Source: Nitrososphaera sp. (GTDB taxonomy: Archaea > Thermoproteota > Nitrososphaeria > Nitrososphaerales > Nitrososphaeraceae). Taken from it: a stretch of DNA of 5,244 nucleotides. The translations under genes were made by a program, and so were the position numbers. The stretch covers positions 1-5,244 of the forward strand of contig JAKEIF010000223.1 in assembly GCA_022545875.1 (NCBI GenBank), written 5' to 3'. Position 1 is the first letter of the stretch; each line of letters starts with the position of its first letter. The notes under the pieces are model-generated. The model was not told the DNA's origin, ran no database searches, and saw only the letters and a program-made list of their open reading frames with translations. Below are positions 1 to 4,524 of the stretch, in pieces.

Positions 1-320
1 AGTTAAAAATAGTAATATGCCATCTTGGAAACCCTTGGATTCAAGACTGTGAGGAGGTCATTTACAAGAACAAGAACGCATACGCAGACATCTCAGGCCT
101 CGTGCTTGGCGACTTTACACACTATTACGAGGAATTTATGGTAGACAAAGTAGCTGAATTTTTGAACTATGCGGGAGAGCCAAAATATCTTTTGTACGGA
201 ACCGACTGGCCGATTTCAAACATGGAATCATATCTTAATTTCGTGGCCAAACTAGAACTTACTTCGCATTCAAGGGAACTCCTTATGTTCAGAAATGCAA
301 AGGCACTTTTCAAGATTTAG
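1..320 (+). CDS. Amidohydrolase-family (amidohydrolase 2 type) metal-dependent hydrolase, C-terminal part
   Basis: This is the last 105 residues of a gene whose 5' end lies outside the window; the frame is open from base 3 to the TAG at 318-320. The segment resembles the end of amidohydrolase-2 (PF04909) TIM-barrel enzymes. It starts on a beta strand carrying CHLGNPW (visible residues 6-12), where the family has a conserved HxG/HxGN. YADISG follows (residues 28-33), then LLYGTDWP (63-70), whose Asp68 matches the conserved metal/catalytic Asp. It ends with the family's usual tail, an E-x3-MFRNAKALF helix that packs on the barrel. Such enzymes are cytosolic and hydrolyse or decarboxylate varied substrates; the substrate cannot be told from this fragment. 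A GTG at 102 could be taken as a start, but conserved strands lie upstream of it, so it is internal. The next gene is a tRNA on the opposite strand. Confidence 0.85.
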   Translation, partial: LKIVICHLGNPWIQDCEEVIYKNKNAYADISGLVLGDFTHYYEEFMVDKVAEFLNYAGEPKYLLYGTDWPISNMESYLNFVAKLELTSHSRELLMFRNAKALFKI

Positions 321-378
321 AGCCTGTGATTCTCTCCTGAGGATAATAATGCACGAAATTCTACAATCTACAGGATGC

Positions 379-382
379 AAAA
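379..382 (-). terminator. Possible oligo-T terminator of the tRNA-Arg gene
   Basis: Four T residues on the minus strand start about six bases after the tRNA 3' end. Archaeal RNA polymerase can stop at short oligo-T runs, but four T is a weak signal. Confidence 0.3.
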
Positions 383-387
383 GGTAG

Positions 388-462
388 CGGGCCCGAAGGG
401 CTTCGATCCCTTGGCCTGCGGTTCCGAAGACCGCCGCGATATCCTGACTACGCTACGGGCCC
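388..462 (-). tRNA. trnR: tRNA-Arg (anticodon UCG)
   Basis: On the minus strand, 75 bases fold into a full cloverleaf. The acceptor stem GGGCCCG pairs perfectly with CGGGCCC. The linker TA is followed by a D arm closed by GCG/CGC and containing AGTCAGGATA. The anticodon stem GCGGT/ACCGC is perfect and has the 7-base loop CTTCGGA. The variable loop is AGGCC, and the T stem AAGGG/CCCTT closes loop ATCGAAG. The anticodon is TCG (plus-strand bases 425-427), which reads CGA and probably other CGN arginine codons, with G at position 37. The discriminator base is G and the following bases are CTA, so CCA is not encoded and must be added after transcription. No intron is present. A TATA-like box sits about 27 bases upstream. 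Confidence 0.96.
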
Positions 463-485
463 CTGTAATCTTCAAAGAACTGCTT

Positions 486-492
486 CTATATC
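486..492. promoter_or_regulatory. TATA-like box, possibly serving both the tRNA-Arg gene and the zinc-ribbon gene at 514
   Basis: The sequence CTATATC (GATATAG on the other strand) is nearly symmetric. Its centre lies about 27 bases upstream of the tRNA 5' end on the minus strand and about 25 bases upstream of the ATG at 514 on the plus strand. Both distances fit an archaeal TATA box, and for the plus strand they imply a leaderless mRNA. No strong BRE was recognised on either side, so use in both directions is inference. Confidence 0.5.
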
Positions 493-513
493 AACCAAAG
501 TAACGAAACGGTA

Positions 514-699
514 ATGAACCCGGACATTATTCAATCAATAATGATGTTCCAGGCGCTGCGCCAGGCGTTTTGCACACACAAACAGTCATTTGCCTACCGG
601 AAATACGACGACTTTGTTTTTGTAGAATTTAGTAACTGCTCCCGGTGCGGCAAGACACTTGACAAGTTCTCCGGCTTTGACGAGGACATGAGGGGCTAG
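514..699 (+). CDS. Small zinc-ribbon-like protein, function unknown
   Basis: This is a 61-residue protein starting at ATG 514 and ending in TAG. The N-terminal half (residues 1-20) is helical-looking and hydrophobic, with MM at 10-11. The centre is a likely beta segment, DDFVFVEFSNC, followed by the CxxC knuckle C42-S-R-C45-G-K. A further Cys20 and His22 in the FCTH stretch could complete a zinc site, though the spacing is unusual. No ribosome binding site is visible; a TATA-like box about 25 bases before the ATG argues for a leaderless message. The next gene starts three bases after the stop, in the same reading frame, so the two are almost certainly co-transcribed. I do not recognise a named family. 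A DNA-, RNA- or protein-binding role is possible, but the sequence alone does not show it. Confidence 0.65.
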   Translation: MNPDIIQSIMMFQALRQAFCTHKQSFAYRKYDDFVFVEFSNCSRCGKTLDKFSGFDEDMRG

Positions 700-702
700 G
701 AT

Positions 703-909
703 TTGCAACTCCACATACTTGTCATAATGTGGTTCGTCGGCGCGGCAGTAGCAGGCCTTGCGCTTCTCATCCCAGACTACTGGACTTTTTTTGTCGTCGG
801 CGCAATAGGATGGATAACAGTGATCGGCTCGAGCGCTCTAATTATCTACGAAATAAAGAGAATAAGGGCGGAAGACAAGAAAAAGAGCGAGCTTGCAGAG
901 AAAGGTTAG
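703..909 (+). CDS. Small two-helix membrane protein, function unknown
   Basis: The reading frame gives 68 residues from TTG 703, or 60 from the in-frame ATG at 727. I prefer TTG: a purine-rich stretch (AGGGG, 691-695) lies at ribosome-binding distance inside the end of the preceding gene, and the ATG lacks any such site. The ATG start would also cut into the first helix. Two hydrophobic helices (about residues 4-23 and 29-49) are joined by a short turn with PDYW. A highly charged tail, KRIRAEDKKKSELAEKG, probably lies in the cytoplasm by the positive-inside rule. It follows the zinc-ribbon gene by three bases and shares its frame. Its TAG stop overlaps the stop of the convergent gene at 906. 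No family was recognised. Confidence 0.6.
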   Translation: MQLHILVIMWFVGAAVAGLALLIPDYWTFFVVGAIGWITVIGSSALIIYEIKRIRAEDKKKSELAEKG

Positions 910-1154
910 CCTTTGCCGCCTTGTTCTTCAATGACTACAAGGGTAACTGTTGATGTTATCCCAGGGACTTTACGTATCTTGTTGGTGATTGTGTGATTCA
1001 TCGCCTCGGTGTTCTCTGACCTTACCTTTACAAAGATGTCGTGAACGCCATAGGTGCCGCGCACCTCCTTGACGTCAGTCAGCTTTGCAATTTCGTTAAT
1101 GATCTTTTCTTCAGAGCCAAGGGTACAGTTCACCAGAATGTATGCGGTTGGCAT
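906..1154 (-). CDS. Stand-alone Lrp/AsnC ligand-binding (RAM) domain protein
   Basis: The 82-residue product matches the C-terminal ligand-binding half of Lrp/AsnC regulators (AsnC_trans_reg, PF01037) without the usual N-terminal helix-turn-helix. The ACT-like order beta-alpha-beta-beta-alpha-beta is visible: strand TAYILVNC (3-10), helix EEKIINEIAKL (15-25), VKEVRGTYGVHDIFVKV (28-44) with the family's glycine-containing turn before the second half, a helix to about residue 62, then KVPGITSTVTLVVI (62-75). Such domains form dimers and higher oligomers and bind amino acids between subunits. Alone they may act as sensors or as mixing partners of full Lrp proteins; that role is inference. The start ATG has a TATA-like box about 27 bases upstream and no ribosome binding site. 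Two zinc-ribbon genes lie upstream on the same strand. The TAA overlaps the convergent gene's stop by four bases in total. Confidence 0.9.
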   Translation of the reverse strand: MPTAYILVNCTLGSEEKIINEIAKLTDVKEVRGTYGVHDIFVKVRSENTEAMNHTITNKIRKVPGITSTVTLVVIEEQGGKG

Positions 1155-1176
1155 ATGGCTGATGGAAGTTAAAGTT

Positions 1177-1184
1177 AGTATTTA
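1177..1184 (-). promoter_or_regulatory. TATA-like box for the RAM-domain gene
   Basis: TAAATACT on the minus strand is centred about 27 bases before the ATG at 1154, which suggests a leaderless or near-leaderless transcript. It overlaps the neighbourhood of the stop codon of the upstream zinc-ribbon gene, so the RAM gene may have its own promoter even if read-through also occurs. Confidence 0.45.
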
Positions 1185-1188
1185 GTCT

Positions 1189-1356
1189 TTACTTCTTTGT
1201 AATTGCGCGCCTTTCCGGCTGGATGTAGTGTTCAAGCAGCCTCTTGTCATAGCATTGGCCGCAAAGTAGGCCACTAATGTTCCACTGAGGCATCGGACGG
1301 TACTTGAACGAAGTAAGAGCCGCGCTACAAAGAACACAGTTGATTTCGTTTCCCAA
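1189..1356 (-). CDS. Small zinc-ribbon protein B (55 residues)
   Basis: I found this gene by translating the strand by hand; it is short and starts with TTG. The product begins MGNEINCVLCSAAL and carries two CxxC knuckles, C7-VL-C10 and C32-GQ-C35. A conserved-looking middle, KYRPMPQWNISG, lies between them, and a basic tail, YDKRLLEHY...ERRAITKK, follows. This is a classic four-Cys zinc ribbon. The overall look (PMPQWN between the knuckles, then C-x2-C-Y-x-K) resembles small zinc-ribbon proteins common in Thaumarchaeota, though I cannot name a family. The TTG at 1356 is the only plausible start: the frame upstream is open to the stop of gene A but has no ATG or GTG. A TATA-like box lies 35 bases upstream, leaving a leader of about ten bases. 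An overlapping 81-residue frame across both ribbon genes is only a shadow. Confidence 0.75.
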   Translation of the reverse strand: MGNEINCVLCSAALTSFKYRPMPQWNISGLLCGQCYDKRLLEHYIQPERRAITKK

Positions 1357-1387
1357 TTCGCTCTTTCCGAACTTAGCGGAGGGGTGG

Positions 1388-1395
1388 AATAAAAG
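1388..1395 (-). promoter_or_regulatory. TATA-like box for zinc-ribbon gene B
   Basis: CTTTTATT on the minus strand lies immediately after the stop of zinc-ribbon gene A and about 35 bases before the TTG start of gene B. Transcription about 25 bases on would give a leader of roughly ten bases. It is a fair match but unproven. Confidence 0.35.
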
Positions 1396-1566
1396 TTATT
1401 GCAAGTCCTTGCCGGTGTAAACAGCATGAGTCATGCAAAATGGACAAATCAATGCAAAGGAAGCATTCTCGTCAATTTCCGGCGAAATCTCCTGCCTGCC
1501 AGTATCGACTGCAGGCGCAAGAAATCGCCTTGAGCATTTCTTGCATGCGACAGTCCTTTGGCCCAT
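1396..1566 (-). CDS. Small zinc-ribbon protein A (56 residues)
   Basis: This gene was found by hand translation; it is shorter than common length cut-offs. The protein starts MGQRTVACKKCSRRF and ends CPFCMTHAVYTGKDLQ. Two CxxC knuckles, C8-KK-C11 and C41-PF-C44, are separated by about 30 residues that are acidic in the middle (EISPEIDENA). This fits a single zinc ribbon that binds one zinc ion. The ATG at 1566 has a good TATA box (TATATTTT) about 23 bases upstream and no ribosome binding site, so the message is probably leaderless. It is the first of three minus-strand genes, followed by ribbon protein B in the same frame and the RAM-domain gene. The function is unknown; nucleic-acid or protein contact is the general expectation for such ribbons. 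It points away from the cupredoxin gene with a shared 79-base spacer. Confidence 0.8.
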   Translation of the reverse strand: MGQRTVACKKCSRRFLAPAVDTGRQEISPEIDENASFALICPFCMTHAVYTGKDLQ

Positions 1567-1585
1567 GCATTTACCAGATCAATCC

Positions 1586-1593
1586 AAAATATA
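1586..1593 (-). promoter_or_regulatory. TATA box for zinc-ribbon gene A
   Basis: TATATTTT on the minus strand is centred about 23 bases before the ATG at 1566, the best TATA-like match in the window. It indicates a leaderless transcript reading leftwards. Confidence 0.55.
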
Positions 1594-1611
1594 GGCATTG
1601 ATGGTTAAGGA

Positions 1612-1618
1612 ATTAATA
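1612..1618 (+). promoter_or_regulatory. TATA-like box for the cupredoxin gene
   Basis: ATTAATA lies about 30 bases before the ATG at 1646, so transcription would start a few bases upstream of the ATG. It sits in the same 79-base spacer as the promoter of zinc-ribbon gene A, which reads the other way. Confidence 0.4.
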
Positions 1619-1645
1619 AGGGTAAAGCAGTAGCCGGTATTGGTC

Positions 1646-2146
1646 ATGGCAAGACCCGGAATAATCGCTTTTCCTGTCATACTTGTCTTGGGCGGAATCA
1701 CTGGATATTTGACGTACGGATCATTTACTGCTGCTATTCCGGAGGAAGGGATCGTGGAGTCACCGTACTGGAAGCCAATTTCTGAATCATCTGCGAACCA
1801 GACCAATGCTGGCGGAAACAAAACCGTCGACGAGAGCAAGTTCACAAACGTCGTGACTATCAACATCCTTGAAGGGTCCTCTACACAGGGAAGCCCGGAC
1901 TATGAGCCTGATGCTGCGACGGCAAGTTCCGACGCGCTGGTCACATGGATAAACGATGACGAGATACTTCATACCGCTACGAGCGGCAGCAGCCCAAGCG
2001 ACGCGGAGTCAGGCAAGCTCTTTGACACCGGTTTTCTTAACAAGGGACAAAAGTTCAGCATTGCAGCAGCGGATATCGGGACGGGAGAACATGCGTACTT
2101 TTGCCAAGTCCATCCGTACATGGCATCCAAGATTACGATAGAGTAA
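1646..2146 (+). CDS. Membrane-anchored plastocyanin-like blue copper protein (cupredoxin)
   Basis: This 166-residue protein has an N-terminal hydrophobic segment (residues 5-25, after MARP) that acts as an uncleaved anchor or signal peptide; no clear lipobox is seen. A Ser/Asn-rich linker (about 45-65) leads to one cupredoxin domain (about 68-166). All four type 1 copper ligands are visible: His109 in ILHTATSG, and Cys153, His156 and Met159 in YFCQVHPYM. The closing strand is KITIE. The close C-x2-H-x2-M loop matches the archaeal and bacterial FC-x2-HP-x-M type. The protein should carry single electrons outside the membrane; such proteins are numerous in ammonia-oxidising archaea and are thought to replace cytochrome c. 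A TTG six bases upstream is in frame, but ATG 1646 is preferred. The spacer before it is shared with a divergent zinc-ribbon gene. Confidence 0.92.
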   Translation: MARPGIIAFPVILVLGGITGYLTYGSFTAAIPEEGIVESPYWKPISESSANQTNAGGNKTVDESKFTNVVTINILEGSSTQGSPDYEPDAATASSDALVTWINDDEILHTATSGSSPSDAESGKLFDTGFLNKGQKFSIAAADIGTGEHAYFCQVHPYMASKITIE

Positions 2147-2231
2147 GCTTGCAGTTATTGAAAAAAGCCCAGAGACAAATTCCAATTGTCAAGACTTGAG
2201 CGGTAGCCCTAGAATAGTACAGCAAGAAGGG

Positions 2232-2239
2232 TTTTATCT
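2232..2239 (+). promoter_or_regulatory. TATA-like box for the winged-helix/B12-fold gene
   Basis: TTTTATCT is centred 25 bases before the ATG at 2261, with purine-rich GCAAGAAGG just upstream as a possible BRE. This spacing predicts a leaderless message. The rest of the 114-base spacer (2147-2260) shows nothing else convincing. Confidence 0.55.
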
Positions 2240-2260
2240 TCCAAGGCATCGAATTACTGC

Positions 2261-3169
2261 ATGTACCGGCGCTACACCTTGGACGAGGTAAAGCGAAAGA
2301 TCGTTGACGCATTGCAGGGCGCCGGGGGAACAGGACTTTCGGGAATAGAGCTTGCCGATAAGACTGGTCTCAACAGGATGACGATTACAAAATATCTGGA
2401 CGTGATGAACGCGATGGGCCTTATCAAAAAGAAAAAGATCGGCCCAGTCAACGTATGGGTTCTGGAAAGTGGCGTGGCAGATATCGAGTTTCCAATCAAT
2501 TATGTGCAGGTCCAGCAGCGCTTGATAACCGCGATCCTGGCAGGTGAAGAAGAGACTGCGCGCAAGATCCTGCTAAGCGTCCTCAATTCAAACGTTGACC
2601 AGGTGCGGATCCTAACTGACATCATTATCCCGGCGGCTAACACGATTTCAGAGCTTTACAGCAGGGGGAGGCTGGGCAAGACCGAAAGGGCCTTTCTGCA
2701 AACCATCATGATCGAACTGGTAAACATCGCCAAGTTTAATGTCCGCGCAGTCGAGCAAAAATCAAATGCGAACGCGCTTTTTGTTGCAGGGTCTGAAGAC
2801 AGGGTCTTGCAGGCCAAAAGCGCCGCCGTGGCTTTCCAAATCCAAGGGTGGAACGCAACGTATGTTGGCAATGTCGAGGAAGATATTGATCCCTTTTTCG
2901 ATATCGATTTTCAGCGATACGTATCGCGTGTGTGGAGCACCAAACGAGGGCTTATGGTCATCTGCATATTCTCTTCCGGCGAAGGGTCGCTGCGGTTCCT
3001 ATCATCTGCATCAAGGTCACTGAAGGGGAGGCTAAAGGGCGAACTCAAGATCGCTATATCTGCAACGCCTGAGCTTCAGCAGGCTGCAGAAGAAGCCTAT
3101 GACTACTCTGCCAAGGACCTGCTGTCGCTAGTCGAGTGGGCAGAACGCCAATACAACATTGCAAAGTAG
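2261..3169 (+). CDS. Winged-helix regulator with a cobalamin-binding-type domain lacking the cobalt-ligand His
   Basis: The 302 residues split into three parts. Residues 1-70 form a winged helix-turn-helix: helix 6-19, LSGIELADKTGLNRMTITKY at 26-45 as the HTH, and a wing with KKKKIGPVNVWVL. Residues 80-165 form a helical bundle (RLITAILAGEEETARKILL...IIIPAANTISELYSRGRLGKTERAFLQ) that strongly resembles the B12-binding cap domain seen before MerR/CarH-type and methionine-synthase-type Rossmann domains. Residues 170-302 form a Rossmann-like domain starting NALFVAGSEDRVLQAKSAAVAFQIQGWNATYVG. Cobalamin proteins carry E/D-x-H-x2-G at this point; here it reads E179-D-R181-V-L-Q184, so both the His and the Gly are missing. 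The protein is therefore probably a DNA-binding one-component sensor, either binding B12 without His ligation or sensing something else. Its targets are unknown; the convergent membrane protein gene ends six bases away. Confidence 0.85.
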   Translation: MYRRYTLDEVKRKIVDALQGAGGTGLSGIELADKTGLNRMTITKYLDVMNAMGLIKKKKIGPVNVWVLESGVADIEFPINYVQVQQRLITAILAGEEETARKILLSVLNSNVDQVRILTDIIIPAANTISELYSRGRLGKTERAFLQTIMIELVNIAKFNVRAVEQKSNANALFVAGSEDRVLQAKSAAVAFQIQGWNATYVGNVEEDIDPFFDIDFQRYVSRVWSTKRGLMVICIFSSGEGSLRFLSSASRSLKGRLKGELKIAISATPELQQAAEEAYDYSAKDLLSLVEWAERQYNIAK

Positions 3170-3175
3170 GGACGC

Positions 3176-3637
3176 TCATGCTTGCTGCAGTGGGAACGGG
3201 GTTATCGGCGGCGTTCCAGGAACAATTGCCTGTATAATCAGCGTGACAATTATCCCCAAGACTGCAAAGACGAGTGTCGCCAGTATGGCAATACCCAGCG
3301 CCCTAAGCCATCCTGTTTTAAAGCCCTTCTTGAACACTCCGATCCATGCAACGAACGCTATGACAAATGCAAGGGCGACCAGCCAGGGGCCGTCTCCAAA
3401 CGCCGCCGAAAGAACCGTCACCGAAACGAGAAACACAATCGCGTAGATGATTGGCCCGACTGCGGTGACGAGCATGGCCCTTGTAAATTTTGCCTTACCC
3501 AGTGTAAGGATCTTTGCCGCTATCCAGACGGGTATTGACACCAAGACCCATAATACTAAGAGTCCGATGAGGACCGCGAGCATGACACCCACGAGTTCTC
3601 CGCCTAGCTGGAGTAGCAGCTGCTCTAGCAATGGCAT
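3176..3637 (-). CDS. Four-helix integral membrane protein, function unknown
   Basis: The 153-residue product is almost wholly hydrophobic. Four membrane segments are evident: about residues 15-41, 53-77, 84-102 and 110-139. Positive residues cluster in the loops after helix 1 (KILTLGKAKFTR) and after helix 3 (FKKGFKTGWLR), which would place those loops, and hence both termini, with the loops on the inside and the termini outside by the positive-inside rule. No catalytic or transport motif is visible, and I do not recognise the family. A GDGPW turn precedes helix 3. The start ATG has a TATA-like box about 23 bases upstream and no ribosome binding site. The gene converges on the winged-helix/B12-fold gene, with six bases between stop codons. 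Plus-strand frames over this gene are rich in Cys, Arg and Asn and look like shadows. Confidence 0.75.
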   Translation of the reverse strand: MPLLEQLLLQLGGELVGVMLAVLIGLLVLWVLVSIPVWIAAKILTLGKAKFTRAMLVTAVGPIIYAIVFLVSVTVLSAAFGDGPWLVALAFVIAFVAWIGVFKKGFKTGWLRALGIAILATLVFAVLGIIVTLIIQAIVPGTPPITPFPLQQA

Positions 3638-3656
3638 GGGTAACGCCCTTCTCCAG

Positions 3657-3664
3657 ATTTAAGG
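3657..3664 (-). promoter_or_regulatory. TATA-like box for the four-helix membrane protein gene
   Basis: CCTTAAAT on the minus strand is centred about 23 bases before the ATG at 3637, which fits a leaderless transcript. A second A/T-rich site (GGTATAATGC, near 3681-3690) is too far for the same start. Confidence 0.4.
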
Positions 3665-3730
3665 TATTGCTGTAGACAAGGCATTATACCTCAATTGGGT
3701 GAACGCATAAGACATCATGATCAGTGACGC

Positions 3731-4366
3731 CTAGTTCAGTATACCTTTGATCGTCCCATCCATGTTGACAAGCATGATATTATCGCCTAGCTTCCCGGCG
3801 GGAGACACAGTTACTCGCCAAGTATCATCGTCAGAGTGATCCATCACATGCGCCCTCAGCCTAAATTTTTCAACGTCATTTCCTTCTCCGTCAAGTACAT
3901 GTTTGCCGGCAATATGCAACAGGCCAACAATAGAGTCCCCCCTTGGGTGCTTGAAAAAGATGACTGTTCCCTCTGCGTCCAGAACGTTATACGTTTGGTC
4001 TCCGTCTACCTCTACTGTCCCCGTGGCATGAAATCGCAAGTAAGTTCCTTCATCTTGCATGACTGAACCTTGGAGTTTCAATACGGCGTCCGTGAACGGT
4101 CCATCTCTGCCTTCCCGTTTTGCCAGAGCCATGCCTGACGCGGACAGATCGAAATTTTCGAGCGAAGAGGGGACTGGTTGAAACATTGAATCGATCTCTA
4201 ACTTGCCCTGCATTGCGGCATCGCTGCCGAGGACTCGCGAATCCGATGCAGCTACCGTGCTGTCCGGAGAAACTGATGATGCAAATGCTGAAGAGCAAAG
4301 AGACAGAGCTAAAATAGGGATTATCATCACTCTGAAATGCAAGGAAAGCCATCTACAAAACCTCAT
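3731..4366 (-). CDS. Secreted protein of unknown function with signal peptide
   Basis: From ATG 4366 the product has 211 residues. It opens with a basic start (MRFCRWLSLHFR), a hydrophobic core (VMIIPILALSLC) and SSAFA|SS, a good signal peptidase I site near residue 30; the Cys lacks a proper lipobox. The mature part begins with a Ser/Asp-rich stretch and then a likely all-beta region. That region includes AVLKLQGSVMQDEGTYLRFHATGTVEVDGDQTYNVL, a GDSIVGLLHIAG strand, KFRLRAHVMDHSDDDTWRVTVSP and a final strand ending DGTIKGILN. No cofactor motif or catalytic signature is seen, and I recognise no family. Starts further upstream in the same frame (up to 4441) would put about 25 polar and basic residues before the signal peptide. 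ATG 4372 is also possible, but a TATA-like stretch about 25 bases upstream favours 4366. Confidence 0.75.
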   Translation of the reverse strand: MRFCRWLSLHFRVMIIPILALSLCSSAFASSVSPDSTVAASDSRVLGSDAAMQGKLEIDSMFQPVPSSLENFDLSASGMALAKREGRDGPFTDAVLKLQGSVMQDEGTYLRFHATGTVEVDGDQTYNVLDAEGTVIFFKHPRGDSIVGLLHIAGKHVLDGEGNDVEKFRLRAHVMDHSDDDTWRVTVSPAGKLGDNIMLVNMDGTIKGILN

Positions 4367-4382
4367 TGGCATTTGCCCATTG

Positions 4383-4395
4383 TTTAATCTAAAAA
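4383..4395 (-). promoter_or_regulatory. TATA-like box for the secreted protein gene
   Basis: TTTTTAGATTAAA on the minus strand is centred about 23-25 bases before the ATG at 4366. It supports that start over the longer frame beginning at 4441. Confidence 0.45.
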
Positions 4396-4524
4396 GGAAT
4401 CTGCATTCCCGCCATAGAATAAAGCTCCAGCGGTCGTGCATAGAGCCGGGAACCGCACTGGTGAGGTCGGAATACCTAAAAGAGGGTAATCAAATGAGCT
4501 GCTAGCTGGAAAATGTAATATCGG

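Noticed and set aside
1182..1427. An 81-residue minus-strand reading frame
   Set aside because: It overlaps both zinc-ribbon genes in another frame and has no coherent motif, while the two ribbon genes have paired CxxC knuckles and their own promoters.
1579..1972. Minus-strand reading frames opposite the cupredoxin gene
   Set aside because: They are antisense shadows of a gene with all four copper ligands.
2174..2190. Small hairpin GACAA-loop-TTGTC after the cupredoxin gene
   Set aside because: It has only five pairs, is A/T-rich and has no following T run; this could arise by chance and is not a convincing terminator.
2272..3023. Other frames over the winged-helix/B12-fold gene on both strands
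   Set aside because: The 302-residue frame has clear domain structure; the rest are shadows.
3159..3538. Plus-strand reading frames of 95 and 118 residues opposite the four-helix membrane gene
   Set aside because: Their composition (many Cys, Arg, Asn, Thr) is what antisense of hydrophobic codons gives; the minus strand encodes a well-formed membrane protein.
4050..4352. A 100-residue minus-strand frame inside the secreted protein gene
   Set aside because: It overlaps a frame with a signal peptide and strand pattern, and has no recognisable features.
4367..4441. N-terminal extension of the secreted protein to ATG 4441
   Set aside because: It would place about 25 polar and basic residues before the signal peptide and overlap the TATA-like box that suits ATG 4366.
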